Shown: one piece after another, positions 46,300 through 58,369 of the stretch
How the letters are laid out: the number at the start of each line of letters is the position of its first letter
Position numbering within the stretch: position 1 is the stretch's first letter
Source: Vandiemenella viatica
Lineage: Eukaryota; Arthropoda; Insecta; Orthoptera; Morabidae
Length of the DNA: 64,000 nt
Assembly: GCA_031002005.1 (NCBI GenBank)
Contig: JARYHS010008074.1
Coordinates: forward strand, 13,276,924-13,340,923
Direction: 5' to 3'
Notes under the pieces: model-generated
The model's input: the letters and a program-made list of their open reading frames with translations, nothing else
Told to the model about the DNA's origin: nothing
Databases searched by the model: none
Translations under genes and position numbers: made by a program

Positions 46300-47695
46300 T
46301 AACATTTCTAAGCAAATGCGAATAAATTAACTGACAAAACACTGGAATAATAGTATGTATTGTATTTAAATTGACATATCAATCATTAGACGCTTATATT
46401 TATGTAATATTCTTTTAACATACAGAATTATTCCTTAAATTCTTTGTCCATAGATATGTCAGATAAATGCTTTAAGTTTTGGGTATCAATGTTAGGGAAA
46501 GTTTTTATTAGATTGTTGCTTAGCATGAGTCAGAATTACAACTGGCATTTGACGTTACAGCAGAGGGCATTAATAATATAGTTTGTTGTTTTTTAAATAA
46601 TAATTATTTAAACTGTGCTCAAAAATCATTATAATTGTAATGTTTAATAAATCCAAATTTCTAGAGAATTATGCTTTAACAATAAGAACCAAACGTCATT
46701 TTGGTATAGGCTTCATTTCAACTATACAAACTAAATTCTTTCGTTTACCAGAGGTTCAAAGTTTTTTTGTGTGTAATTGTTCCATATTTATATTTTTGAT
46801 AGCTGTGATAGCAACATATTCCCAAATAATATCATTCAAAGGATGTGTGCATGATCATTTACTTCATTATAAAGCTTCTCCCAGTCGATTACGCTATAGC
46901 GTTACTTATTAGTTTCAGTGATTATGCTAGAGTCTAAATTTATATTGCAATGCATTATTGCCACTAAAATGTGATACAGTACACGTATTAATATGTGTGA
47001 GATAATGTATTGTTTTTCTGGTGCCAGTTTAGCATTGTATGTGATTAGGTTGAATTGCAACCTGGACCCAGATGGAAATGGAAACCTTTTGCTACAGCTC
47101 AAGGCACGAGGAAATAAATTGAATTTTATTTTATAACAATTCTATTTAGTTAACCATTTGCTAAGAAACAAATTGTCAATACACTGAAATAAAAGTATGT
47201 ATTTCGTATAAATTGGCATATTAATTATCAGTTACTTTTTTACTGAAATTATTACTTAGTTTGAATGAAAGAAGTTTCAGATTGATCGCAATTTATGTGG
47301 CCTATACCACAATTAAAAGTAATGTTATGTGGCATAGCGCAAGTTGTTAAGATTTATTTTTAGCATCCTTCGTTTTAACTGGGGTCATTATTTGAGCCGC
47401 ATGTAAGTTGTGTCAGCAATTAAAACATTGATCTTCATCACAGGTAATAAGAAAGAAAGGTATAAGAACCCGTGAAGAGTTTTGATCAAGTTTTTTATCA
47501 CGTTGCATGATGCCATTGACATGTGATACAGGGAATGTATTAATTCGCGTGCGATTTAAGCTTTGCTTTTCTAGTGGCAATATTAGTGGAGTTGGGGTTA
47601 GCCTGAAATGCATCCTGGCCCAAGTTGACAACTGAAGCTTTTTGCTACAGCACAATGGACATTAAATTACAATGAGCTTTATTTTATAACAATTA
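46300..47695 (-). repeat. Old Helitron-related repeat with two internal units
   Basis: Around 46960-47140 and again 47480-47660 the order TGATACAG..ACGTATTAAT, then a TTCTGGTGCCA or TCTAGTGGCAA block, then GAA(T)TGCAACCTGGACC, then TTTTGCTACAG repeats. The same order occurs in H1/H2 (GGATCACGGTACAGTATATG, TTCTGAGTGGCAA, GAAATGCAACCTGGACAG). TATTTGAGCCGCATGTAAG at 47391 matches TATTTGAGTCGCATGTACC in H1. Divergence is high and neither terminus was found. The Tc1/mariner-type element at 47698 inserted into it. Confidence 0.55.
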
Positions 47696-47697
47696 TA

Positions 47698-48997
47698 CAG
47701 GATGCCCACCATGAATCTGACACCTTTCATTTGGCAGCCAAAAATCAACGAATGGAAGTATTTGGTAACATGCATTTCAGTAGGTAGAGAAACTGTGGAA
47801 AATTCTGTTGACTATTTTGAAACCTGCGCAAGAGATTGTAGGTGGCACTACCGTAGCTTAACTGAAAATGGCATCACCGCAAGACCAAACTTAAGTTATT
47901 TGGTGCTATGCGGAAACAAATTCAGTGATTCAAGTGCAACGTAACTTTTGCCGTGTGTTCAAAAAGACCCACCATCACGGAACACCATTAAGAAACGGAA
48001 ACAACACTTTTTGGCAATGGGAAGTGTGAAGAAATTGCATAGTGGCGGTAATGAGTGCGTATCAGAGGAGCATGTAGCAGCAGTGAGACAGGGGTTTTCG
48101 ACAAGCGGCACGAGAACTGCAGATGCGGAAGTCCACTGGACATAAGGTACTGCATCACTCTCATTCAGTTTAATGCATACAAATTTCAGTTGCTCTATGA
48201 ACTGAAAACAGATGATGGTGATACCACGCAGGCATTTGCTATTGACATGTTACATCATATTGATGAAGACCCAACATTTTTAAATCTCATTGCTTTCTCT
48301 GATGAGGCCACATTTCATTCATCGGGCAGAGTAAATGCACATAATGCACGTATTTGGGGGTCACAAAACCCACACTGCATTGTGTAACACATTCGTCACA
48401 GTCTGAAATTAAATGTGTGTTGCGGATTGATGCACAATTTGATCATCGGCCCCTTTTTTCTTTGTAGAAAAAACAGTTACGGGCATTACGTGCCATGACA
48501 TGTTGGAACAATTTGTTGTGCCTCAGTTAATGTATTTGCACCTAAACGTCATCTTTCAACAGGACAGTGCCCCTCAATATTGGAACCTGAGTATTGGAGA
48601 ATTTCTCAACACCCAATTTCACAGTCACTTGATTGGGCTTGGTGGACCGACAAGTTGGCCACCGGCTATTACCCCTCTATACTTCTTCTTGAGGGGATAA
48701 GTGAAAGACAAAGTGTATACAGGCCACAAAATCATGATCTTCAAAAGCTTTGTGGCTGCCTTCTAGATACTGTGACTTCTGTTACACCCGAGATGCTACA
48801 GAATACCTGACAGGAACCTGAATTCAGGTTAGATGTTTTCTGTGCAATGAGAGGATCTCATGTAGAGGTGTACTGGTTTTTTTTAAATAAAACTTGGTGA
48901 GTTACTCTTGACCTTGCATGCATTATTTTATTTTTACCCTATGCAGTATGAAATATGTAGCAATTTCAAATGTGTCAGGTTCATAGTGGACATCCTG
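47698..48997 (+). mobile_element. Tc1/mariner-type element with ~38-bp inverted repeats and TA duplication
   Basis: Ends are CAGGATGCCCACCATGAATC at 47698 and, reversed, CAGGATGTCCACTATGAACC at 48997, each flanked by TA (47696-47697, 48998-48999). The 1300-bp length and the TA target are standard for the superfamily. The interior encodes a broken transposase on the + strand. Similarity of the two repeats (about 8 differences in 38) and several stops suggest moderate age. Confidence 0.88.
47940..48830 (+). pseudogene. Tc1/mariner-type transposase with long catalytic spacing, broken
   Basis: Pieces in order: PPSRNTIKKRKQHFLAMGSV (helix-turn-helix region, 47970), VSEEHVAAVRQGF, TADAEVHWT, then in another frame PTFLNLIAFSDEATFHSSG (first catalytic Asp, 48300), NAHNARIWGSQNPH, then LEQFVVPQLMYLHLNVIFQQ with QDSAP (second Asp, 48563), and TPLYFFLRG, where the third Asp position carries Tyr. 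About 38-41 residues separate the second and third positions, longer than the 34 of typical mariners and closer to DD41D-like families (from memory). It is inactive because of stops and the lost third Asp. Confidence 0.75.
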
Positions 48998-49439
48998 TAT
49001 TTAGGTAAGCAACTGCAGAGAACTAAAATACCACATCACTCCGTTAAACCCATAATTTTTGATGGGCTTTGGGGCTAGTAATTTCAATAAAAGCTTTGAA
49101 CCTTAAAAGCAGCAGTCCTCAAAATTTTTATTAATCCTTGGTAATACTAATATTTTACAGAGCCCAAAAATAAGCAAACCCAAGTTTCTTATATTTATTC
49201 TTTAAATTTTAGTGAATATCATACAAGAATAGGTAATAGGTATGTACCTTACATCCTTCACAAATTAATGAAAATCGTGTAATGTTGTTTTTATTTTAGA
49301 TCAACTGCTTACTGTCAGCTTTGATAGAAGAGCCTTGAAGACACATATCAGGCCCCACATCGAGTCTAATCCAGTATTTTGTCTCTATAGCATACACTGA
49401 GAATCCTGTTACACAAGTACACTGTTGGAAATGCGAGAC

Positions 49440-51010
49440 AAACAGTCAGAGCATTTGTAGAAAATTGTTGATATTCATCACATATCCTGCACAAAAAAAT
49501 TATAAAGCAACATTGTTTTGAACAGTAATTCCTTGCTTAAATCTGATGTCATTTTTAAAAATGAGTCATGTATTTCGTTTGACTTATTATCTGCCTGCTG
49601 CAAATTCGGTGTTGTAGATTCTGAACCCATGAATTCTTATACAATTTTGTATTCCGTTCTTCAAGAAAACTCTTTCAAGGGAAGCAAGCATATCATGGAG
49701 ACATTCAAACCATTTCTTCAGATATTACATTTGTTAACTCTGCTGTTTCACCAATGAAGCGCTCAGTGCTGCTAAAAATCTCTGGTTCCCTCTTGCCAGT
49801 GCAAATTTTGATATTTTTTTTTTATCATCAATGAATACTGTTGTCTATTTCTCTTGCAAAGATAATTTAATTAATTATTTTTTCAAAATATGTCTGCCAA
49901 ACAAGGTAGTCAGAATAATCAAGCCATGTAGCTCAAAGATCCTTCTAAGTTAAAACAAATGTCATTTAAAAAACTCTTATTAAGGTTTTTCCTGAGATAA
50001 CCATCCAGCTTCAGCATGGAGCTATAATGTTTTATGTCTACTCCTATATTTTTCATACAATATTGAAAAGAATCGTGACTAAAGAGAGTGTGATTTGACA
50101 TGATTGATCACTTTTACCACTTCATCAAAAACCAGTTTTAGATTTGGTGGCATCTTCTTAATTGGGAGTCTATGCAGGATACAGTAACTGGAACTACAGT
50201 TTGGTACTTATCTTTTATTCATGATATAACTCCTGCTGTTTTATTTGCGTTGCCTTAGCCTCATCTGTATAAATATCGATACAATTGTTCCAATCGAGAA
50301 GGTTTATTTCAAAAGAATTGTTGCTAATAATAACATTTTATTCTCTTGTAGTGTCAGTTAACAACAATGCACATATTATTTGACTGAATGTTTATATGTA
50401 TATCACACAATTACCAGCAAGATGGCCAGTCCAGCAACATAGTTGATTTAACCCTTTGGAAGATGAACAAATTAAAGGCGAGCAGCTAGTTCTTGTTTGA
50501 TGTATCCTGTGAGATCCTTAATTCAAAATTAGTAACATTTGAAAGGGATACAGTAAAAAGAAGCTTTGCAGATTTTTCACTGAGCATACATTGTGTCATA
50601 TCTGACACACATGGTTTTATTAAATTCTCGGCGATAGAATACATTTCTACCACCTGTGTGATGTGGTAGCTGACCAAATACAATGCTTCCATGGTTTTTT
50701 CATTCACAATTTTGGTTGAATATTTCATTTTTTTATTTTTTTTTTTTCTTCTCAATAACTGTTTTTCTTACATCTAAAAACAAACTTATTCTTATCTTTA
50801 CAATGGAGATGTATAGTTTTTACATGTTGTTGCATCTTAGCAGGTACCATGTAACTATTTGGAAGTAGCTGCTAGCTACATAACATGTTGAGAGATTAGC
50901 TCTTAAAATCAACAAATCTGAGGTTGATGTAAGATTCGTAATATTTTATTTTTTTTACCTTCAATAGGACATTGGATATTTTACTGCTTGATACAGTTGA
51001 ACTTGACATT
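49440..51010 (-). pseudogene. Decayed hAT transposase, zinc-finger ZBED5/GTF2I-repeat type
   Basis: Read on the minus strand from about 50960: KIKYYESYINLRFVDFKS, then after a stop LLPNSYMVPAKMQQHVKTIH, which resembles the zinc-finger KxxKLKRHLxxKH segment. Next, WSATTSHR-like text and ENLIKPCVSDMTQCML near 50610 and SLSNVTNFELRISQD near 50530 match AExLIxPC and xLSNxTIxRRIxDM. A distal piece near 49890, LPCLADIF followed by LNYLCKRNRQ, fits LAYLADIFxxLNELNxxLQGxN. Stops are frequent. The dimerisation tail and terminal repeats were not found. Such transposases are often domesticated; this one is plainly dead. Confidence 0.62.
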
Positions 51011-51299
51011 ACCATATCACATTCCTGAATTTCATAGTCTAGATCAGAAGTCTTTGAGTTTGATGCCACATCTTCCAGTTGAACCACCTTTGACATTCAA
51101 TCGAACATTGTAATTCAACTTGTTTAAGCCAATAAATTGACAGTTGAAACATGGCAAACATAGATAAAATCCACATGAGATACTTAACTTTACAACCACT
51201 GTCAGTAACAAATATGAATATACTGCAGTGCAAGCCTAAAACAAATGCACAACCTGACGGAAAAACTGAACAAGTGAGTGCTCTCTACATCTACATACA

Positions 51300-52394
51300 T
51301 ACTCTGTAAATCGCAAACATTGTGGGTGGCTTCAACATTTATGGATGTAGCTTTGTATAAAACTTCATGTTACCACACTCTCTACTATTCTGCAAACCAA
51401 ATAATAATACTCATCCCTTCATTGTTTTGTTTTTAACTGCACAGTAATAACTTCCACATTTTTGTATTTTTTATGCTGTGTGTCACCCCATTTTCAGTAA
51501 TTATGCTACAGGTGGTGAGATAAAGTGATTTGTTCTTTTGTTTAACATCATTTACGCGGAACCCTCGCACAGGCCTTGTGGAGCTTCCAGGATCCACTGA
51601 CCACACTTTGAGTATAGTTGCTTTAACATACCTTAGTAGGTTTTTTAATATTTTCGAACTCTATTGTTGAGTTGTAAAATTGTAAATAGATTGGAATCAA
51701 GTATGAAAAATCAAAAATAATATAATAGAACATAAGAATAGAAATAATTCATTTTAACAAATCAGAGATTAAACGAGATAACAAGTGTAAATAGCTAAGC
51801 ATGTTTCAATAAATACCACACAGAATAAAATTAAACTATACTTAAATAAAACAAGAAAATTCAAAGAAGATGTGGGTTAAACTGAAAAATTAAGGAATTA
51901 AAAAGCTTGACTAAAATTTATGTAAGAAACGTTTGGCGTAATAAAGTAGTTCCTTACTAGTAAACAATTAATTTCACATTAAAGAAACACAACCCCCCCC
52001 CCCAAAAAAAATTTTTTTTTATTTATATATATATATATCGTTAGACGATTTAAGGTATAACTCCCTAAACTTTGAAAACATAAAGTCTCCATCAAAATGA
52101 AACTATTGGTAAACTTGTGAACTAGCATTAGGTAAAGTCCATAAAAGACCCTTCAGTGACCTCTGGGTTATTGAGAGCTGGTACAGTACATCAGAGTTTA
52201 GGACAAGTGACTCTAATGGTCATGTTGAACTTTTGAAACATTGCAGAAATTTATGGATATAAATTTATGGAGTAAATTAATCTTCAAGTGAATCATTTGG
52301 TGGACATTCATTTAGGAAAGAGTAATTTTAAAATGTGTTAACAATAACAGTGACAGCATTATTTGATGAGGTTAGAAACTAAAGCCCGTCCACA
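51300..52394. other. Intron 7 sequence without recognised features
   Basis: AT-rich stretch with a C9/A7 run at 51991 and a TA microsatellite at 52024. GGAACCCTCGCACAGGCC at 51558 may belong to the flank of the hAT remnant. Nothing else was identified. Confidence 0.4.
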
Positions 52395-54752
52395 ACCACA
52401 TTTGTACAAGTAGTATATGCCAACGTCACAGGAAGATGACGAAGAAATAGAAAAAATATACGCTGAAATTGAAGAATTAATCCAATATGTGAAGGGGGAG
52501 GAAAATCTAATAATCATGGGTGATTGGAATGCAATAGTGGGAGAAGGAAAAGAGGGGAATACTGTAGGAAGTTTTGGTCTAGTAGAAAGAAATGAGTGAG
52601 GAAGCAGGTTGCTAGAATTTTGTGAAAGATATAAGCCTAGTAGTGGCAAACACACTGTTTAAGAACCATGCAAGAAGAATATACACCTGGAAATGTCCTG
52701 GGGATACAGCAGGATTCAGCTAGATTATATCATGTCAAACAGAGATTCAGGAATCAAGTTACTAGACTGTAAAGCGTACCCAGGAGCAGACATAGACTCT
52801 GACCATAATTTGATAATAATGAAGTGCAGGCTGAAATTTAAGCGAATAAGGAAGCAGTATAAGCAGAACAGACTGGAAGTGAAATAAACTGAAACAATCT
52901 AGCACGAAGAGAAAAATTTGCATAATGGTAGACTTAGGTCTAAGAAGTAAATGTGAAAGGAGCTCAACTGAGGACGAATGGAATGCATTAAAGACCGAAA
53001 TAATGAAAGCTGGTAAAGAAACATTAGGCTTTAGGGAACAAGCTTGCCCGAAAACCTTGGATCACAGAAGACATTTTGAAGCTGATGGATCAGAGGAGAA
53101 GGTACAAAAATGCTCAGGATGAAGCAGGAAGAGAGAATTACAGGCAATTTAGAAATCAAATAAATAGGAAATGCTAAGTAGCAAAAGAAAAATGGCTACA
53201 AGAAAAGTGTGAAGAAGTAGAAAAGAAAATGGTCGTAGGAAAAGTAGATGTTGCATATAGAAAGATCAAACAGAATTTTGAGAAATGAAGAAAAGAGGTA
53301 TGAACATTAAAGCTGCCAATGGGAAACCTCTTTTAAGCTCAGAAGACTAGAGCTAACCGATGGAAGGAATACATTGAGATAACTGTATGTGGCGGACGAC
53401 TTGAACAATACGTGTATTGGAAAAGGAAGGCGATGTTCGACATTGATGACTTAGGAGATCCTGTTTTGAGGACAGAATTTAATAAAGCTCTGAATGACTT
53501 GAAAGCAACATAAGCAGTTGGAATTGATGAGATCCCTGCAGAACTTCTTAAATCTCTAGGAGAGGAAGGAATCGAAAGATTATTCAAGCTGATATCAAAA
53601 AGTTATGAAACAGGGAGAAATTACAACTGATTTTAATAAAAATATCATCTTTCACACTTCCAAAGAAAGCACAAGCTGAAAAATGTGAGAAGTTATCGCA
53701 CCATTAGTCTAACATCACATGCTTCAAAATTACTGACCAGAATAATATACAGAAGGATGGAAAGGGTAGTAGAAGAGATAGTAGGTGAAGATCAGTTTGG
53801 GTTTAGGAAAAATCGCGGTACAAGGGAAGCAATTCTGTCTTTAAGATTAATACTTGAAGGGCGGATCAAGAAAAACAAAGATACTTTTATGGCATTTGTT
53901 GATTTAGAAAAAGCTTTTGATAATGTTAGGTGGGACAAGATGTTCAAAATTATTAAAGAAGTCAGGTCTAAAGTATCGAGATAGAAGAATACTCTACAAA
54001 CTATATAAGAATCAAGTGGCTATAATAAAAGTAGAGAATCACGAGAGACATGCATCAGTCTAAAAAGGGTGTGAGACAAGGTTGTAGGCTATCCCCGTTC
54101 ATATTCAACTTGTATGTAGAAGAAGCAATGAAGAAAGTAAAAGGAAAATTTCCATGTGGCATAAGTTTTCAGGGAGAAAAAATCAGTATGCTACGATTTG
54201 CTGACGACATTGTCTTGTTAGCAGAGAGGGCTGAGGATATTAAGAAGTTATTGAGTGGCATGAACAAAATACTGAAGGAAGATTTTGGACTGAATATAAA
54301 TCAAAGCAAAACAAAAGTGATGAAATGTAGCAGAAATGATACCAACACTAGCAGATTAAATATAAAAATAGGAAAGAAAGAAAATTGAAGCATTTGAAAT
54401 GTGGTGCTACAGAAGAATGCTGAAAATTAGGTGGACAGACAAAGTAAGAAATGAACGAGTTTTGGAAATGGTTGGTGAGGAAAGAAGTTTATGGAAGAAG
54501 CTTACAGAAAGAAGAGACAGTGGTAGGTCATATTTTGAAACATGCTGGATTGGTTAATTTGCTTCTGGAGGGAACAGTTGAAGGTAAGAACTGTAGAGGA
54601 AGACAGAGATTAGAATATATGAAAGCAGATAATTGAGGATGTGGGTTGTAAGGGATATGTAGAAATGAAGAGGTTAGCACAGGATAGGAAGGGATGGAGG
54701 ATTGCATCAAACCAGTCGAAAGACTGACGACACCAAAAAAAAAAAAACAATA
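52395..54752 (+). mobile_element. RTE/BovB-like LINE (R5), 5'-truncated, dead
   Basis: The element starts inside the endonuclease and runs through RT to a poly(A)-like end, after AAAGACTGACGACACC at about 54737. A 5' segment would carry the leader seen reversed at 16985-17590. It is the reference copy for fragments R1, R2 and R4. Stops and one-base indels are scattered throughout. It lies just upstream of dynein exon 8. Confidence 0.78.
52417..54388 (+). pseudogene. RTE-like endonuclease and reverse transcriptase, broken
   Basis: The endonuclease part has IEELIQYVKGEENLIIMGDW (GDWN is a catalytic block, 52515), then VANTLFKNHARRIYTW-like text at 52645, SRIQLDYIMSN-like text, and PGADIDSDHNLIIM with the catalytic SDH at 52795. 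The RT part has YRTISLTSHASKLLTRIIY (53690), EDQFGFRKNRGTREAI, FVDLEKAFDNVRWDKM, KKGVRQGCRLSPFIFNLYVE (54060) and RFADDIVLLAERAED (54196). These are diagnostic of RTE-clade LINEs. At least six stops or frame changes separate the pieces. Confidence 0.76.
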
Positions 54753-54944
54753 ACAGTTACCTCACTCTGTTGTTTAATGTGTGTGTGTGTTTTATTTGTT
54801 TTTTTTTTTAACACTATTCTTCCTTCAACTGTTGTAAGCAGTGGTTATTCTCCTATCCATCTTTTATTTGTCCCACTGCTTAGCACCTACTCATATACGT
54901 GTATTATTTTTTCCAATAAAAACCCATAAATATATACTTTACAG

Positions 54945-55131
54945 CAACTACGAAAGCCAGTGAAAAGAAAGTAGTAGCCGAAGCAAAAGGTGTTGAAATT
55001 GCACAACAGGCAAAAGTAATTAGAGTAGAAAAAGAAGAAGCTGAAGAGGTTCTGCAGCAAGCTCTCCCTGCTTTAGAAGCTGCTCGCTTAGCATTGGCTG
55101 ACCTTGAAAAGGCTGACATAACTGAAATCAG
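54945..55131 (+). CDS. Dnah10: Dynein heavy chain exon 8: stalk coiled coil CC1
   Basis: The acceptor tactttacag leads to (A)TTKASEKKVVAEAKGVEI, AQQAKVIRVEKEEAEEVLQQ, ALPALEAARLALADLEKAD and ITEIR. This is a charged, heptad-like helix followed by the LPALEAA-AL--L-K-DITEIR block that leads toward the microtubule-binding tip. The frame requires one base from the previous exon; a phase-0 join meets a TAG after nine codons. The exit phase is 2, with donor atcag|gtaaaa. The next dynein exon is not visible in the remaining 8.9 kb. Confidence 0.87.
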
Positions 55132-55439
55132 GTAAAATGTTTAACCACATGTGGTTCATATATTCTTACTGTTTCTGTCAACATCAATATTCAAATTAAA
55201 TTTATTTCCTGAGTTTAAGGGTCTTCTTTAACTATGAATATTTTTAGTTCTAAGGTGCTAGGTTCTGTTTTGGTCTGCATCAAAACAAATATTAACATAA
55301 TACAACAGTATTTTGACAAATTATAATTAAGCTTAAAACTTCTTTTTGCAGTAGCAAGTTGATGGAGTCTTACTAGTCATGAGTAATAATGCTCATTCCT
55401 TTTGCCTAGCAGTTTAGCTTTAACAGCAGTATTGGTCAT

Positions 55440-56690
55440 TTTAACCTTGCAAAAGGAGTATTGAAAAGAGAGAACTAGAACATTGTATCTCTTGTATTGA
55501 ATCCACAGTGGCTGATTTAACTAAAGAATGTATTGAAGGCTGAAAAAGCAGTATTAAATGTTAAGGAAGTCCTGTGGACTGCAGCCAAATCTGCAGAGAA
55601 ACAACAGGATCTGCGTTCTACAAATTTTCAGTGGAGGTTTCCAATACTTTTGCAGTATTGGAGAATCTAACTGGCAATGTATCAGATACCACAGCAGGGC
55701 ATTCGCATTAAAACAAAGCTATAAACAAGCACATATTGTGCAGAAGTCATAAAAAGAAATCCAAGAAGGCATTAGTGCTTTGAAGTAGCCACGGTAAAGG
55801 ATTAGTTGCAATGTTACAGTCAAGCTTGGGCTCTGATGTCGAGATGTGAAGTATATTAAAGCCTAATGCAGAACTTGGCAATGTTGTGGATGAAATATCA
55901 AACCTGGGAAAAGATCTTACTAAGGAGGATCATATAATTATAGCTGGCTGGGGGCCCTGGAAATAGTCTGCCCAGAAATATCAATTATTGTGTTGAAACA
56001 GCACCACTCATATCAATGTTGGTTTTGTTGACATCTTCAAGCATTATGATCAACCTTGGATGTGTGGTCACGTACAATGTACACAGGAAGTTCTGAATTA
56101 TGCATTGTATCAGGCTGTCCAAACACACATTGGTCTGATAGATGTTTCTTGCATAACGCAGAATGACCATCTCGCATGGATTCCACCCAAATGGTCAGAG
56201 CAAGCAGAAGCTAACACAACTGATTGCCAGTAGCATCACGAGAGACCACTTGAATGTGCATCCCATTGCAGTAGTAATTAGTGGTAGAATTCAGTCTTTT
56301 TATAGACCAAAAGTCAAGAGTAGAAAAAGTTATTTGAGGAATCTGTGTAGTAACATTACACTCAAAATAAAGAATTTCAGAATCTCCTGCACATATTAGA
56401 TGATAGTGAATATATGGTGCTCTTTGCAGATGATACTATTATATTATTGAAACACCCATTCGTACAAAACCTTGAAAACGCAGCAAATGATGCTCTGAAA
56501 AAAATTAACAGAATGTTTAGTAGTAGCATATTAATATTTCATATAGAAAAGACACAGTTACTACAATTTGTTACAAAAAAATAAAACAAAGGACAACTAT
56601 AATGTGATGTCAGAAGGAAAAGCAATCAATAAAAGTAGTTTCACAAAATTCCTGGTGTAAGACACTAGCTTGCAGTGGGGTTGGTGCACA
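55440..56690 (+). mobile_element. LINE D: ORF1 with SGNH domain fused by deletion to an RT fragment
   Basis: From about 55470 the translation, with frame changes, gives CIESTVADLTKECIEG, VSNTFAVLENLTGNVSDT, then an SGNH-like domain: HGKGLVAMLQSSLGSDVEM, LKPNAELGNVVDEISNLGKD, TKEDHIIIAGWGPWK (usually VGGxND), THINVGFVDIFKHYDQPW, ALYQAVQTHIGLIDVS and DHLAWIPPKWSEQAE in place of DHFTRHGLHLN. At about 56400 it jumps to RT: EYMVLFADDTIILL then LENAANDALKKINRMF. So the endonuclease and half of RT are deleted. ORF1 esterase-like domains are known in CR1/L2-type LINEs. Confidence 0.65.
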
Positions 56691-56699
56691 AACTTACAT

Positions 56700-58360
56700 C
56701 TTAACTTTGATCGTGCAAACCTAATGAATTGCAGTACTGACTAAGTTCTTAACACAGTCGCCACCGTAGTTTTGACCAGAAACTAAGGAAAAGGTGATAG
56801 TTCAATGATGAAAGTTCACTTCTGCTAAGATGAATATATTCTTCAAAACATTACAAAGTCAAATGTACTGCACAGGCATTCAGACAACCTTTCCAAATTT
56901 AATTTACAGATTCGACTGACCATTCGAGCACGACCGAAACCCCACGCTACCATTACTTCTTAGCTACATGAATCTTCAGAATAAAACTTCCCTATGCTGA
57001 TAAAATTTCTACCGATGTTAAACAGACTAACAGTTTGCCGCGCCACGAGCCCAGAGCTGGCCACCTTACTACATAATGCATCTACATTGACCAACTGCTG
57101 CTTCTAGAGTGTCCGCGCTTAGGCTATGGAGGGGGTATATATAAGATCGCCTCTTCTCGGACCGTGAGAATTTCCTTGTCACGACTTTCCCAGGGATTTG
57201 ATGTGATAGCTGATCAGTTTCTGACAAATGTTACGAATCTAATTTGATCATGACAGTAAAAATAATCCTAGCTTTCTGAAATTTTGATAGTAGCAAGATG
57301 ATATTACAAACGTCAAATTAAGTTATTATAAAATTTTTTGTAACTTTAATAGTTTAGCCAGAAAAGAGTCGTAAAGATGCGATTGCCATAACTTCCGAAA
57401 TATTGCTCCTATTTAGCTGAAATGAATTTGATTCTACTCTCCTATTGCTCATCTATACTCCGATGTTAAATAAAGAATTTTACCTATTTTTGAAAGTGGT
57501 CTAAAACTTGAAAATAAAATTTAATGTCTTGAAATATTTCGAATATCAGCTTGAAAATACCTCTAAACAAATTTCCCTAATGAAAAACTATTACTGTAAA
57601 AATTTGGTATCTCTAAGTTCATTCCCTGATTTATTATGAATTTTATAAATATCACCCCCCGGCGAATGTCGATCAATTGCATCATCTTCGTACAAACGCT
57701 TACTCGCGCCAAAACCCATTTTATTTTATTACTATTAAATGCTTTAATATTTTGAAATAAATCTTTTTCAGAAGTCTTTATTTTTAAATAAACTTTACTC
57801 TGAATATAATTTCTTTTCATTAATCCCCGAAAAAGACTGAAATATCGAACTTTTACCTAAATCCCATGTCTGGCTATATCAAATTATATTCAAAAACGAT
57901 CTTTAGAATGCATGAATCTTTCTAAAATTTTAATATGTTATTTAAATCGAAATTACAATATCTTCTATCTATCTCTCAACTTCTTAACTGTTTTTCTGAT
58001 AGCTAAATACTTCGAGTTTGTAGTGGAAAATTACGTGATAAAATTCTAAACCGACAAATCACTTTTAAAGATATTCAGACTCTAAGTAAGATCTTTTAAC
58101 AACAAAATTAATTATCTTCTGGCTATATATTTACCTAAACATCTTTTAAACTAACGAAATATATTGATTTAGTGAAACTAAATGAAAGTCAAATACTACA
58201 TATTCAAATCTAAGGTTAAGTTTCTGAACAGCTGTTTAAATTAATTTAACTATTGAATTTACTGTGAACACTTGAACAAATGCTTATTTTGGACATATTA
58301 CTGGGAAATACTATCAAAGTTAACTATAAAAATGAATTTAAAAGGATGGTCCCATATACT
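56700..58360. other. Intergenic or intronic AT-rich DNA, no recognised gene
   Basis: A TATATATAAGATCGCCTCTT stretch at 57139 followed by TTCTCGG looks like a TATA box, within a locally GC-richer patch (57030-57200). No LTR pair, tRNA primer site or coding motif was recognised, so it may be chance. The rest is AT-rich with small frames. Confidence 0.35.
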
Positions 58361-58369
58361 TCAACTGAA

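Larger units (their letters stand above)
926..55131 (+). other. Dnah10: Partial axonemal dynein heavy chain gene, DNAH10 type (8 exons; both gene ends outside window)
   Basis: Eight exons in the same order as the protein run across the window: 926-1108, 8062-8239, 11523-11666, 24038-24167, 33826-34021, 38992-39189, 43021-43163 and 54945-55131. Together they encode about 450 residues, from just before AAA4 through AAA4 into the first coiled-coil strand of the stalk. Dynein heavy chains are the ATP-driven motors of ciliary arms; DNAH10 belongs to an inner-arm dynein. In insects axonemes are mainly in sperm and chordotonal neurons, so testis and sensory expression is expected (inference). All junctions have AG acceptors and GT donors, and phases agree from exon 1 to 6 without adjustment. 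The join ILEEYNE after DYEAIYRIFRE and the later block YVTPKHYLDYINTY match my memory of DNAH10 better than other paralogues. Exon 7 breaks the frame. The exon after ITEIR was not found before 64000. Most introns are packed with transposons. Confidence 0.88.

Noticed and set aside
926..55131. Assignment to another dynein heavy chain such as DNAH2 or DNAH6
   Set aside because: The ILEEYNE-RM-LVLFEDALEHLTRVHR block and the YVTPKHYLDYINTY-CTRLEVGLDKIKEA run fit DNAH10 better from memory; a database search would settle it.
57030..57200. TATA-like TATATATAAG in a GC-richer patch, perhaps an LTR or a promoter
   Set aside because: No second LTR, no primer-binding site, no downstream gene; the motif alone is too weak.
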